Notes: generated by a model not told the origin, from the letters alone. DNA of 64,000 nucleotides from Gloeomargarita sp. SRBZ-1_bins_9 (GCA_039794565.1 JAUQVX010000002.1:290194-354193), one strand, 5' to 3'; counted from the stretch's first letter, positions 45,058 to 54,450 are shown. Translations and numbers: made by a program.

Positions 45058-45780
45058 CCCCCAGCGCCGCCGCACCTGGTCACAAATGTTGGCGAACAAC
45101 CGGCGGGCCACCTGGGTCAGGCGGGGGGATTCCTCATCCATTTTGGTCACCAGGGCCTGCGCCCCCGTCGCGCCCATGGCTTGGATAAAGTCATCGGCGT
45201 ACTCCGGCAAGCGGCACCAATCCCGCACCGTGGTGGCATCGGCCTCCAGGTGAAATTGCAGCCCCAGCGCCCAGTCCCCCACCTGAAACGCCTGCACCCG
45301 GCACTGGTCCGACGACGCCAGCAACTGGGCCTGGGGGGGTAATATCTGCACCTCCTGCCCGTGCCAATGCAAGGCCACCAAGGGGGAAGGCACGCCCTGT
45401 AGCCAAGGAGAGTCTGTTGCTGGGGGCGTTAGATACACCGGCGTGAGACCAACTTCCGGCCTCGGCATGGCTCCCACCCGACCCCCCAGGGCCTCCGCCA
45501 GCAACTGCGCCCCCAAACACACCCCCACGTAGGGCACTTGATAGTCCTGCACCGCCTGGCGAATCCATTGTTTTTCGGCAACCAACCAGGGATATTCCTG
45601 TTCCTGGTCCACATTCATCGGGCCGCCCATCACCCAAATTGCATGGTAATCCGTCGGTGGCGGCAGCGGCTCCCCCTGGCTGAGTTCCACCACATCCACA
45701 GCAATACCCGCTGCAGTACACCAGGGGGCAATCATGCCCAGGCCCTCCTCCGGCACGTGCTTGACCACCAAAAACCTCAT
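45040..45780 (-). CDS. Class I glutamine amidotransferase-like protein (GMP-synthase-like)
   Basis: A 246-aa GATase1 protein. The nucleophile Cys is in YVGVCLGAQLLAEALGG and His-Glu in LQFHLEADATT, so the triad is complete. The start MRFLVVKHVPEEGLGMIAPW and IWVMGGPMNVDQ are typical of stand-alone GMP-synthase-like amidotransferases. These may hydrolyse gamma-glutamyl compounds or supply ammonia. ATG 45780 is chosen over an in-frame extension to 45801. No synthetase partner is adjacent. Confidence 0.82.
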   Translation of the reverse strand: MRFLVVKHVPEEGLGMIAPWCTAAGIAVDVVELSQGEPLPPPTDYHAIWVMGGPMNVDQEQEYPWLVAEKQWIRQAVQDYQVPYVGVCLGAQLLAEALGGRVGAMPRPEVGLTPVYLTPPATDSPWLQGVPSPLVALHWHGQEVQILPPQAQLLASSDQCRVQAFQVGDWALGLQFHLEADATTVRDWCRLPEYADDFIQAMGATGAQALVTKMDEESPRLTQVARRLFANICDQVRRRWGLGQGV

Positions 45781-45900
45781 GGCATCACCTGTTACGGCCA
45801 CCCATAGTCCATCGTGCCAGGAGAACCAGCCGGACGTCTGTCATTTCCGGTACGGATTTATCACCCAGTTGGCGTCTCCGGGGCCAACCAGTAAAAAGCC

Positions 45901-45969
45901 CTAGTCTCCACGACTAGAGCCAACATTCCACAGGGAGTAACTAACATGGCGTATCGTAACTTATTTTAG
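45901..45969 (+). other. Dyad plus a seven-codon ORF with a good ribosome binding site
   Basis: A perfect inverted repeat CTAGTC (45901-45906)/GACTAG (45912-45917), then AGGGAG at 45932-45937, and 8 nt later ATG GCG TAT CGT AAC TTA TTT TAG (45946-45969). It ends 9 nt into the 3' end of the convergent pabB gene. It could be a leader peptide, or the 5' remnant of a gene lost by rearrangement. No continuing frame with coding character is seen downstream. Confidence 0.35.
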
Positions 45970-47313
45970 GCCCTCTTGCCAAGGTTCATGACCCTCAACT
46001 CCCAATGCCAGCAATTGCGCCTGGGCCTTGTGCAAACACTCGCGCCACTCCCGTTCGGGGTCACTATCGCTGACGATACCTGCGCCTACCTGTCCCCAGG
46101 CCATCCCCGTCCCCGCCGGAAACAGGAGCGTGCGGATCAGGATATTCCAGTCCCCCCGTCCCCGCCGATCCCAGTACCCACAGGAACCGTAGAACAAATT
46201 GCGCGGCTGGGGTTCCAAGGCCTGGAGAATTTCCATGCAGCGCACCTTCGGACAGCCGGTGATCGTCCCCCCTGGGAACACCGCCTGGAACACATCCGCC
46301 ATCGTCCAATCGGGGCGCAACCGGCCGGTAATCCGGCTCACCAGATGCATCACGTGGCTATAGCGCTCGACGGTCAACAGTTCCGCCACCCGCACCGAAC
46401 CGGCCTGACACACCCGGCCCAAATCGTTTCGTTCCAGGTCCACCAGCATGATGTGTTCCGCCCGCTCCTTGGGATGCTGCTGCAACTCCTGGGCCAGGGC
46501 CGCATCTTGGGCCGGCGTACGCCCCCGGGGACGGGTACCCGCAATGGGACGGGTTTCGATGGTCTCCCCTTGCACCTGCACCAGACGCTCCGGCGAACAA
46601 CTCACCACCTGACCCCAGGGCGTCTGCCAGTAACTGGCAAAAGGGGATGGGTTCAACCGGGTCAACCGCTGATAGACGCGCCAGGGATGCATAGCCGTGG
46701 GCACCCCAAACCGCACTGACAAATTCGCCTGGAAAATGTCCCCTGCCCGGATATGGGCCTGCACCTTGTGCACCCGCTGCTGGTATTCCCAGGGGGTCAA
46801 CTGCCACTGCACCGGACCGGTCGGCGCCAGGTCGGGAAATACCGGTTCTGACAGGGTATGCAGGCGTTGCCTCAAGCCGGCTAGTTGGTCCCTGTCGGGC
46901 GCCCCCAGGTACAGCCGGTCCTGCTGGTGGTCTAAAACGGCGCACCAGTCCGGTTGCCACCAAAACCCCACCGGAAAAGGCAAGGGGTCGGTTGCCAAAG
47001 GGGGTAAACGCTCCCAGGCCCACACCGCCTCGTAGGCCAGCCAGCCCCACCATCCCCCCGCAAAGGGCACCTCCGCCGGTGCAGTGACGGCAGGGTCAGT
47101 GCGCAAATGCTGGCGCAACCAGGGCAACAGATGCGGTATAGCCAGGGCCACCCACCGTCGTCCGGCGGCACACAGGGAATAGCGTCCCCCACTGCCGGGC
47201 GGGCTTTCCAACAAAGCGGCCACCGGCTCCGTCAACCCCAGTCGGGCAAACACCTGGCTCCCTGTGCGTCCGTTCAGGGGTTGAGATTGCCACAGCCACT
47301 TAGTCCCCGCCAT
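45961..47313 (-). CDS. pabB: Chorismate-binding enzyme, probably aminodeoxychorismate synthase component I
   Basis: A 450-aa member of the anthranilate synthase I/ADC synthase family. Seen: ALLESPPGSG (the tryptophan/regulatory loop region), GDIFQANLSVRF, SPERLVQVQGETIETRPIAG, TRPRGRTPAQD, the metal-binding LVDLERNDLGRVCQAGSV, VFPGGTITGCPKVRCMEIL, and GQVGAGIVSDSDPEREW. TrpE is an alternative; the relatively short length (450 aa) and VSDSDPEREW favour PabB, the folate branch. No linked glutamine amidotransferase (PabA/TrpG) is next to it; the GATase at 45040 is not of that subfamily by sequence. The start overlaps the ecfT end by 14 nt. Confidence 0.82.
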   Translation of the reverse strand: MAGTKWLWQSQPLNGRTGSQVFARLGLTEPVAALLESPPGSGGRYSLCAAGRRWVALAIPHLLPWLRQHLRTDPAVTAPAEVPFAGGWWGWLAYEAVWAWERLPPLATDPLPFPVGFWWQPDWCAVLDHQQDRLYLGAPDRDQLAGLRQRLHTLSEPVFPDLAPTGPVQWQLTPWEYQQRVHKVQAHIRAGDIFQANLSVRFGVPTAMHPWRVYQRLTRLNPSPFASYWQTPWGQVVSCSPERLVQVQGETIETRPIAGTRPRGRTPAQDAALAQELQQHPKERAEHIMLVDLERNDLGRVCQAGSVRVAELLTVERYSHVMHLVSRITGRLRPDWTMADVFQAVFPGGTITGCPKVRCMEILQALEPQPRNLFYGSCGYWDRRGRGDWNILIRTLLFPAGTGMAWGQVGAGIVSDSDPEREWRECLHKAQAQLLALGVEGHEPWQEGLK

Positions 47314-48169
47314 AGACCAGCCGCGCCCCGCACAACCCCAGCAAAGCCACCAAGGCCAATGTATCCCTCCAACCCCAGACCACCGGGCGCCAGTGCAAAG
47401 GGGGTTCCTGTCCCGGTTGGTAGCCGCGCGCCACCATCGCCGTCGCCACCTGTTCCGCCCGCAAAAACAAATTCACCAGCAACCGCTCCGCCACCAACAA
47501 CCACACCTGCGCCAGCTGCCGCAGTTTTAACTTCGACCAGCGAATGCCCCGCATTTGCACCGACCGCACCAGGTTTTGCACCTCCTCCAACACCAGGGGG
47601 ATAAACCGCAGAGACAGGGTCAGGCTCAAGCTGATGTCCCCCACCGGCCAGCCCCAGCGCCGCAACGGTTGCAAACACCAGGCTATGGCCGCCGCGATCG
47701 CTTCACTGGGGGTCGTCAGCAAGTAGAGATGGGTGGCATAGACCAGGGTAAAAAACAAACTGCTCAAGCGCCAGGCCAACTGCCAGGACCGCCGGGTCAC
47801 CGTCAACCATTGCCAGCGAAACAGGACATAGTCATAGGATGTGGGGGGTGTACCGACATCCGGGGGTAAACGGGGTTGGGTATGCACTGCCAGGCCATCC
47901 GGCGACAGGGCAACGATCACCAACAAAACCAGGCAGAACCCCCCCAGACCCAACAAATGTTTCCACCACACCCGCCGGGGCAACCCCGCCAGCAGCGTCA
48001 AACCCACCAGGATGGCCACCAGTACCCCCCGCCAAACTCCATTGGCCAGGATGGGCGTCAGCAACAGGGCCATCAACCAGCCCAACTTCACCCGGGCGTC
48101 CAGCCGGTGCAGCCAGGTTTGGGGCGCTTCCAGGTACAGACCCAGAGGTAACGAGCGCAGCAGGTCCAT
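47300..48169 (-). CDS. ECF transporter transmembrane component (EcfT/CbiQ-like)
   Basis: A 289-aa membrane protein with five to six hydrophobic helices. The two conserved coupling-helix signatures of EcfT are visible: SLRFIPLVLEEVQNLVRSVQ followed by MRGI, and EQVATAMVARGY (Ala-Arg-Gly). EcfT couples ABC ATPases (EcfA) to a substrate-binding S component for vitamins or metals. Neither partner is adjacent, so it must work with proteins encoded elsewhere. Start is ATG 48169, overlapping the previous stop by 1 nt (TGATG). Confidence 0.85.
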   Translation of the reverse strand: MDLLRSLPLGLYLEAPQTWLHRLDARVKLGWLMALLLTPILANGVWRGVLVAILVGLTLLAGLPRRVWWKHLLGLGGFCLVLLVIVALSPDGLAVHTQPRLPPDVGTPPTSYDYVLFRWQWLTVTRRSWQLAWRLSSLFFTLVYATHLYLLTTPSEAIAAAIAWCLQPLRRWGWPVGDISLSLTLSLRFIPLVLEEVQNLVRSVQMRGIRWSKLKLRQLAQVWLLVAERLLVNLFLRAEQVATAMVARGYQPGQEPPLHWRPVVWGWRDTLALVALLGLCGARLVYGGD

Positions 48170-48684
48170 CAACGGCGGGTCAGAATGGTCATTGGTTGCT
48201 CCAGGCTCCGCAGGGTATCGCTCAGGGTACGGACTTCCGCCACCTGGCGCTGGTTGTCCAGGTCAATCGCCCGCAGATGATTGTGCAGTTGTTGGAGCAT
48301 GGCGGCAGTTGCCTGAACCAGGGTGGCCAGGGCTGCCAACTGCTTGAATTGCACTGCCGCCGGGGGACTGGCCTGCTGTTGTTGGCGTCGCACCTGGGCC
48401 AGTTGCTGTTCCACCGCCTGGGGGAGAGTTTGCACCTGGTCGCACACCTCAGCCGGGGTCTCGGCCAGTAACCGCGCCGCCTCTGCCCGGACCCTTGCAA
48501 CCCCTGGGACTAACGCCTGTACTTGCTGCCGCAACTGCTGCACCTGTTGCTGTAACCACCAACTGGCCGTTAGGGTTACCAATACGCCTGCCGGTAGCGC
48601 TACCAACCGGGGCCAGAACCAGACCCACACCACCACGCCCAGGAAAACTGCCAGGGGATAGTGCAGGGGATTGACCAGGGTCAT
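48169..48684 (-). CDS. Membrane coiled-coil protein of unknown function
   Basis: A 171-aa protein. An N-terminal hydrophobic hairpin (AVFLGVVVWVWFWPRLVALP and GVLVTLTASWWLQ) is followed by a Gln/Ala/Leu-rich coiled-coil to the end (QQVQQLRQQVQALVPGVARV, VEQQLAQVRRQQQQ). The layout recalls the N-terminal part of the 671-aa coiled-coil protein at 43042, but I see no clear homology. It heads the minus-strand run with ecfT and pabB; coupled to ecfT by a 1-nt overlap. Function unknown. Confidence 0.65.
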   Translation of the reverse strand: MTLVNPLHYPLAVFLGVVVWVWFWPRLVALPAGVLVTLTASWWLQQQVQQLRQQVQALVPGVARVRAEAARLLAETPAEVCDQVQTLPQAVEQQLAQVRRQQQQASPPAAVQFKQLAALATLVQATAAMLQQLHNHLRAIDLDNQRQVAEVRTLSDTLRSLEQPMTILTRR

Positions 48685-48761
48685 GCGCGCTCCCTCAACC
48701 GCCTGCTTACCAGGTTAACCGGTTGGCGGACTAGACTGGTACCAAGGATTCCTTGGTTGCC

Positions 48762-51700
48762 ATGCCGCCTGTGCGCAAGCGCCCCAAAACCACCTTACCT
48801 TTGATCAACCGCGTACTTTTGGGCTTTAGCGCGGCCACGGTGGTATTAGTTGCAGGCGGGGGAGCGCTGTATCGCCGTTGGCAGGCCCAATGGACCTGGG
48901 AGGAGTGGGTGCGCCATACCGAACAGGTGCTGCGCCGTCTGACCCAGGTCGAAGCCCAACTAGGGAGCCTCAAAAGCCATCACCGGGGCTATCTGCTGAC
49001 CGGTCAGGCCGAAGAACTGCGGAATTACCAGTTGACCCGCAGCGATATTCAACTGACCCTGCAAACCCTGCGGCATCTGTTACAAGACAACCCCGAGCAA
49101 TCCCAACGTTGGGCGCGCCTACATACCCTAACCACCAACACCCTGCTGCATCTGGACCAGAGCATTCGAATTTACCAACAGCAGGGGCAACCGGCCAGTA
49201 TCCGCACCCTAAGCGCCGAGGCCCATCGCCATCTTTTCCAGGAGGTGCGCCAGCTAGTGGAGGCCATGCGCCAGACCGAGGAGCAGCTGCTACAGCAACG
49301 CTTAGACCGACTGGAGGCGGTGAACCGGCAAGCCCAGCACCTGTTTACCGGCGGTCTGGTGCTCAACTTTATCATCTTGCTGGCGACGGCCATCTTTGTA
49401 GCCCAGCAAATCGAGGCACGGCAGGCGGCGCAACAGGCAGCCGAGCAGGAGACCAACTTAACCGAGGCCATTTTTCAGACCACGCCGGCGCTGATCCTGG
49501 CCCTGGATGGGAATGGACAGATTGTGCGCTGGAACCGGTTTTGTGAAGAACTCAGCGGCTACACCCTGGAGGAACTTCAGCAGCAACCGGTCTGGGAGCT
49601 TTTAGTACCCCCAGAAGAACAAGCCCAGGTGCAGGCTGTCTTTCTGCGGCTACTGCAAGGGGAGACCATCACAGGCTACGAGAACCACTGGCAGACCCGC
49701 AGTGGCAAACGACGGCTCATTCGCTGGACGGCAACCCTCCTGACCGACCGCCAACAGGACGCGGAATACATCATTGCTGCGGGGATCGACGTCACCCAAG
49801 AGGAGCAGGCCCGCCAGGCTCTGGCCGCCAGCGAAGCCCGTTACCGGGATTTGTTTGAAAATGCCTACGACTTAATCCAGAGCGTGGACATGCAGGGGCG
49901 GTTTCTCTACGTCAATCGTGCCTGGAAAGAAACCCTAGGCTACAGCGACGCCGAAATTGCCCAGTTGACCCTGTGGGACATTATCCATCCTGATTTCCGG
50001 GAAGCCTGCCGGCAGAAATTCCAGCAGCTACCGACCACCGGCAGCCTGCCCTTTGTGGAAGTCCGCGTCCGCACCCGCAGCGGCGAAACCCGCCTACTCG
50101 AAGGCAGCACCAGTTGTTCCTACAACGAGCGGGGATGCCCGATTGCCACCCGAGGCATTTTCCGGGATGTGACCGACCGCAAGCGCGCCGAAGCGGAACT
50201 GGCCCGCCAAAACCGCCGACTGCAAATTTTCAACGACATCACCCTGAAAATTCGCCAGAGTCTGGACCTGCCGGTGATCCTGCAAACCACTGTCGAGGAG
50301 GTGCAAAAGATCATCCAGGCCGACCGCACCTTTATCTATCAGCTCGATAACCAGGCGGTGGTAGCGCAAGCCTGTCGGGGTGACTGTCCCCTTCAGGACA
50401 ACTGGGCCAGCCAGTGGTCCCAACTGATGCAAGGTGAGTTGGCCTGGCTCCAGCAGGGGCAAGTACTGGTGGTGGACCAGGAGGGGCAACCGCAATACCA
50501 GGTCCTTACAACCACGTTGGGCATTCACGCCCAGTTGGTGGTGCCCCTGATGCGCAAGGCGGAACTGTGGGGGATGCTAGTGTGCCAGCAATACAGCCAG
50601 CGCATGTGGAATGCCTTTGAACAGGATTTACTGACCCAGTTGGCCGACCAGGTGGGGGTGGCCCTGACCCAAGCCTATTTATTACAAGAGTTGGAACAGG
50701 CGCGGCGGGCCGCCGAGGAATCCTCCCGTCTTAAGAGCGCCTTTTTGGCCAATATGAGCCACGAAATTCGCACCCCGATGAATGCGGTATTGGGAATGAC
50801 GGGGTTGCTGCTAGAGACCCCTCTGACGCCGGAGCAGCAGGACTTTGTCAATACGATTCGCGTCAGTGGGGATGCCCTGTTGAACCTGATCAACGAAATC
50901 CTGGACCTGTCCAAGTTGGAGGCGGGGCAAGTCGAACTGGAGGAACTGGATTTTGAAATCCTGACGGTGGTGGAGGAGGTGATGGACCTACTGGCGCCCC
51001 AAGCCCACATCAAGGGGTTAGAAATTGCGGCGCTGGTGGACCCCCAAGTGCCCCCCTGGGTACGGGGTGACATGGCCCGTCTGCGGCAAGTTCTGATGAA
51101 CCTGGTGGGCAACGCCATCAAATTCACCGAGCGGGGGGAGGTGGTGATCCGGGTGCAACCGGGGGACCAACCGCCGCAGGTGCTGTTTAGTGTGACGGAT
51201 ACCGGGATTGGCATTCCCCCCGAGGTGCAAAGTCGTTTGTTCCGTCCCTTTACCCAGGCGGATGTCTCGACGACCCGCAAATTCGGGGGAACGGGGCTGG
51301 GCCTGGCCATTTGTAAACAACTGGTGAACCTGATGGGTGGGGAGATTGGTTTAGAGAGCACGCCGGGGCAGGGGTCCCGCTTTTTCTTCTGGTTGCCCTT
51401 GCCACCGGTCGCGCCACCGGCAAACGCTGCCCCCTCCTTGCCTGCCCAACCACTCCAGGGCAAGGCACTCCTGGTAGTGGACGACCACCCCATCAACCGC
51501 AAGGTGGTGCGCTACCAGGCCGGTCGCTGGGGGTTGGAGGTGGACGAGGCCGCTTCGGCAGCAGAGGCCCTCGCCAAAATGCGCCAGCGGCCCTATGCGG
51601 TAGTGCTGGTGGATATGAACATGCCGGAGATGGACGGGTTGACCCTGGGGCAGCAGATCAAGCAGGATACCCAACTGGCCCAAACCCCCCTGATCATGCT

Positions 51701-52289
51701 CACCTCCAGCCACCTGCGGGAGGAGGCCCAACAGGCTGCCGCCATTGGTTTTGCCGCCCATTTGGTCAAGCCGGTCAAGGCCTCCCGCCTGCTGGATACG
51801 CTCATGAATGTGCTGGAGGGGAGTTTGACGCCGGCGATAACCCCTGTGCCTCAGCCTTCCCCTGCTTTGCCGCCTTCGCCCCTGCGCATTCTCTTGGCGG
51901 AGGACAATCCGGTCAACCAGAAGGTGGCCCTCAAACAACTGGAGAGTCTCGGTTACCAAGCCGATGTGGCAGCCAACGGCCAAGAAGCGCTAGAAATGAT
52001 TTTGCGATTCCCCTACGACCTGGTGTTGATGGACTGCCAAATGCCAGTGCTGGATGGCTACGCCGCCACCCGCCGCCTGCACGAGCTATACCGGGAGGGT
52101 CGGTTAGCCCAGCGGCCCATCGTCGTAGCCCTGACGGCCAACGCCATGAAAGAAGACCGGGACAAATGCCTGGCCGCCGGGATGGACGACTACTTGAGTA
52201 AACCGGTCCACAAAGAAGACTTGCGTCAGCTCCTGCAACGTTGGCAAGGGATGCTGCACGGGCCATGCGGGAAATCGGGCGCATCCTAG
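48762..52289 (+). CDS. Hybrid sensor histidine kinase (CHASE3-PAS-PAS-GAF-HisKA-HATPase-REC-REC)
   Basis: A 1175-aa membrane sensor. One helix lies near residues 16-36. A periplasmic CHASE3-like helical domain (HHRGYLLTGQAEELRNYQL) comes next, followed by a second helix (about 190-215, GGLVLNFIILLATAIFVAQQ). Two PAS domains (about 230-350 and 360-485) and a GAF domain (about 500-640) follow. HisKA has the phosphoacceptor His667 in NMSHEIRTPMN. HATPase has the N and G boxes (LVGNAIKFTERG, VTDTGIGIPP, FGGTGLGLAICKQL). Two receivers carry Asp951 (VDMNMPEMDG) and Asp1091 (LMDCQMPVLDG), each with a KPV lysine. All phosphorelay residues are present. Signal unknown. ATG 48762 is preferred to the upstream TTG. 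Confidence 0.92.
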   Translation: MPPVRKRPKTTLPLINRVLLGFSAATVVLVAGGGALYRRWQAQWTWEEWVRHTEQVLRRLTQVEAQLGSLKSHHRGYLLTGQAEELRNYQLTRSDIQLTLQTLRHLLQDNPEQSQRWARLHTLTTNTLLHLDQSIRIYQQQGQPASIRTLSAEAHRHLFQEVRQLVEAMRQTEEQLLQQRLDRLEAVNRQAQHLFTGGLVLNFIILLATAIFVAQQIEARQAAQQAAEQETNLTEAIFQTTPALILALDGNGQIVRWNRFCEELSGYTLEELQQQPVWELLVPPEEQAQVQAVFLRLLQGETITGYENHWQTRSGKRRLIRWTATLLTDRQQDAEYIIAAGIDVTQEEQARQALAASEARYRDLFENAYDLIQSVDMQGRFLYVNRAWKETLGYSDAEIAQLTLWDIIHPDFREACRQKFQQLPTTGSLPFVEVRVRTRSGETRLLEGSTSCSYNERGCPIATRGIFRDVTDRKRAEAELARQNRRLQIFNDITLKIRQSLDLPVILQTTVEEVQKIIQADRTFIYQLDNQAVVAQACRGDCPLQDNWASQWSQLMQGELAWLQQGQVLVVDQEGQPQYQVLTTTLGIHAQLVVPLMRKAELWGMLVCQQYSQRMWNAFEQDLLTQLADQVGVALTQAYLLQELEQARRAAEESSRLKSAFLANMSHEIRTPMNAVLGMTGLLLETPLTPEQQDFVNTIRVSGDALLNLINEILDLSKLEAGQVELEELDFEILTVVEEVMDLLAPQAHIKGLEIAALVDPQVPPWVRGDMARLRQVLMNLVGNAIKFTERGEVVIRVQPGDQPPQVLFSVTDTGIGIPPEVQSRLFRPFTQADVSTTRKFGGTGLGLAICKQLVNLMGGEIGLESTPGQGSRFFFWLPLPPVAPPANAAPSLPAQPLQGKALLVVDDHPINRKVVRYQAGRWGLEVDEAASAAEALAKMRQRPYAVVLVDMNMPEMDGLTLGQQIKQDTQLAQTPLIMLTSSHLREEAQQAAAIGFAAHLVKPVKASRLLDTLMNVLEGSLTPAITPVPQPSPALPPSPLRILLAEDNPVNQKVALKQLESLGYQADVAANGQEALEMILRFPYDLVLMDCQMPVLDGYAATRRLHELYREGRLAQRPIVVALTANAMKEDRDKCLAAGMDDYLSKPVHKEDLRQLLQRWQGMLHGPCGKSGAS

Positions 52290-52813
52290 CTCCCCACGCG
52301 CTCCGGGGGGAAGTCAAGGTGCTGTCGTTGACGGATTTCCCGGAACGGTTTACTGAACCGGGGGTGCGTTGGTATTCCCTGCCGCGCCAGCCCCAGCCCC
52401 AACCTTTAACCCTGGTGCGTTCCCGGCCGGTACCGGGCAAAAACCTGTACATTGTCCAATTTGCCGAAATTCACACCTGCGACCAGGCTGAACTACTGCG
52501 TGGAGCAACCCTGTGGGTTTCGGAGCAAGACCGCCCCCAGTTAGCCCCCGGTGAGTACTATGTACCGGATTTGATCGGGCTGGAGGCCTGGCATGGCGGC
52601 GCGGTGTTAGGGCAAGTGACGGCGGTGATTCCTGCCGGCAATGATTTGTTAGAGATCACCACGCCGGCGGGACAGGTGCACTGGGTGCCTTTTGTGCCGG
52701 AGTTGGTGCCGGCGGTGAACCTAGAGCAGCGCTGCCTGGAACTGCGGTTGCCCCCCGGTCTCTTGGAGTTGAACCAAGGGCCATCCCGCAAATCTCCGGT
52801 AAAACCCTGCTAA
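52265..52813 (+). CDS. rimM: 16S rRNA maturation factor RimM
   Basis: A 182-aa ribosome assembly factor for the 30S head. Seen: the N-terminal domain motif REIGRILAPHALRGEVKVLS, LYIVQFAEIHTCDQAELLRG, and the PRC-barrel C-terminal domain YYVPDLIGLEAWHGGAVLGQ with LEITTPAGQVHWVPFVPEL. ATG 52265 (MREIGRIL) matches the family; the start lies 25 nt inside the histidine-kinase gene, so it is coupled. Genes usually near rimM (rpsP, trmD, rplS) are not here; rplS is at 59564. Confidence 0.9.
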   Translation: MREIGRILAPHALRGEVKVLSLTDFPERFTEPGVRWYSLPRQPQPQPLTLVRSRPVPGKNLYIVQFAEIHTCDQAELLRGATLWVSEQDRPQLAPGEYYVPDLIGLEAWHGGAVLGQVTAVIPAGNDLLEITTPAGQVHWVPFVPELVPAVNLEQRCLELRLPPGLLELNQGPSRKSPVKPC

Positions 52814-52846
52814 GATGGATCAAGTCTATATTTGTTCCCGCAAGAT

Positions 52847-53416
52847 ATGACCTATCCCCCTGTGTATCTTTCCATCTTTATTGATGGAAATAATATGTTT
52901 TATGCCCAGCAAAAGAACGGTTGGTTTTTCGACCCCAAACGCGTTCTGGATTACTTTACCCGGGAACCCCATGTCCATTTAGTCAACGCCTTTTGGTACA
53001 CCGGCATCAAGGACCAGAACGACCAGCGGGCTTTTCGGGATGCCTTAATTAATCTGGGTTACACGGTGCGCACCAAATTGCTCAAAGAGTTTTACGATGA
53101 GCAGTCCCACCGCTATTTCCAGAAAGCCAACCTGGACATCGAAATTGTCATTGACATGTTCAACACCGTAGAGCAATACAACCGGGTGGTGCTTTTTAGT
53201 GGTGATGGGGATTTCGACCGGGCGGTGGAACTGTTGCGTTCCAAAAACACTTACATCATTGTGGTGTCTACCGAGGGGATGATTGCTCGGGAGTTGCGCA
53301 ACGCCGCAGACCGCTATATCGATCTCAATGACCTGCGCCCCTACATCGAGAAGCTGGAACCGAGTCCGGCGCGGGCTGAACCCCCCTTGACCCCCACATC
53401 GGTGCTGACGGAATGA
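52847..53416 (+). CDS. NYN-domain (LabA/DUF88-like) protein
   Basis: A 189-aa NYN-family (PIN-like RNase) protein. Seen: YLSIFIDGNNMFYAQQKNGW with the first acidic residue, KANLDIEIVIDMFN, VVLFSGDGDFDRAVELLRSK with conserved Asp residues, and IVVSTEGMIARELRNAADRY. The family includes LabA, which affects circadian gene expression in Synechococcus elongatus; RNA cleavage is inferred from the fold. ATG 52847 is chosen, as upstream starts (TTG 52832) are less likely. The stop overlaps the ddl ATG by 4 nt. Confidence 0.88.
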   Translation: MTYPPVYLSIFIDGNNMFYAQQKNGWFFDPKRVLDYFTREPHVHLVNAFWYTGIKDQNDQRAFRDALINLGYTVRTKLLKEFYDEQSHRYFQKANLDIEIVIDMFNTVEQYNRVVLFSGDGDFDRAVELLRSKNTYIIVVSTEGMIARELRNAADRYIDLNDLRPYIEKLEPSPARAEPPLTPTSVLTE

Positions 53417-54450
53417 TCCGGGTGGGGCTGTTGTTCGGGGGGCAGTCGGCGGAGCACGAAATCTCGGTGCAGTCGGCGCGCAATATCTTGACGGCCTTGA
53501 CCGCTGGCGGCTACGAGGTGATACCGATTGGCCTCAACCGGCAGGGACAGTGGTGGCTGGCGGACCCGGAATGGCTACAGCAGGCGGACTCCCAGCGTTT
53601 ACCCAGCTTTGAGCAGGGTCTGGCACCGGTGGGGGTGCTGCCGGGTCAGGGGTTCCTAGTGTTGCGGGGACCCCAGTGGGAACCTTTGCCGGTGGAGGTG
53701 GTGTTTCCTGTGTTGCACGGGCCTTGGGGGGAGGACGGGACGGTACAGGGCCTGTTGACCCTGGCGGGGCTGCCCTTTGTGGGGGCCGGGGTCCTGGGGT
53801 CGGCCCTGGGGATGGACAAGGAGGTGATGAAGCGACTGTTGACCCAAGCGGGCTTGGCGGTGGCCCCCTACCGCTGTTACCGACGCGGAGAAACGGTGGA
53901 ACCGACAGCGGTGGTGGCGGAATTGGGGTTGCCCCTGTTTGTGAAGCCAGCCAATATGGGGTCGTCGGTGGGGATTACCAAGGTGCATCGAGCCGAGGAA
54001 CTGTTACCAGCGGTGGAAACGGCCTGGAAATATGACGCCAAGGCGCTGGTGGAGCAGGGGATTGTGGGGCGGGAAATCGAATGCGCCATTTTGGATGGGT
54101 CTCCCCCCCAGGCGTCGCTCCCCGGTGAAATCATCCCCCGGCACGAGTTCTATTCCTACGCCGCCAAATATCTGGACGAACAGGGGGCTATCCTGCAAGC
54201 GCCGGCGGATTTAACCCCAGAACAGGTTGCCCAGGTGCAGCAATTGTCGGTGCGGGTATTTCAGGTGCTGGAGGGGCGGGGCCTGGCGCGGGTGGATTGG
54301 TTTCTCACCCCGGATGGACGCTGGATGGTCAATGAAATCAACACCATCCCCGGCTTTACCCGCATCAGCATGTATCCTCGCCTGTGGGAGTTAAGCGGGA
54401 TTCCCTACCCGGAGCTGGTGAGCCGGCTGGTGCAGCAAGCTCTTGTGTGA
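53413..54450 (+). CDS. ddl: D-alanine--D-alanine ligase
   Basis: A 345-aa ATP-grasp enzyme making the D-Ala-D-Ala dipeptide of peptidoglycan. Seen: GLLFGGQSAEHEISVQSARN, VFPVLHGPWGEDGTVQGLL, PLFVKPANMGSSVGITKV, GREIECAILDG, ARVDWFLTPDGRWMVNEINT, and PGFTRISMYPRLWELSGIPY. These cover substrate and metal-binding sites. Length is normal. Coupled to the NYN gene (ATGA). The last 86 nt overlap antisense with the cobT gene. Confidence 0.96.
   Translation: MIRVGLLFGGQSAEHEISVQSARNILTALTAGGYEVIPIGLNRQGQWWLADPEWLQQADSQRLPSFEQGLAPVGVLPGQGFLVLRGPQWEPLPVEVVFPVLHGPWGEDGTVQGLLTLAGLPFVGAGVLGSALGMDKEVMKRLLTQAGLAVAPYRCYRRGETVEPTAVVAELGLPLFVKPANMGSSVGITKVHRAEELLPAVETAWKYDAKALVEQGIVGREIECAILDGSPPQASLPGEIIPRHEFYSYAAKYLDEQGAILQAPADLTPEQVAQVQQLSVRVFQVLEGRGLARVDWFLTPDGRWMVNEINTIPGFTRISMYPRLWELSGIPYPELVSRLVQQALV

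Noticed and set aside
45976..46719. Long plus-strand open frame (247 codons) antisense to pabB
   Set aside because: It mirrors a conserved enzyme gene, has Pro/Arg/His-rich composition typical of antisense GC-rich frames and no protein motif.
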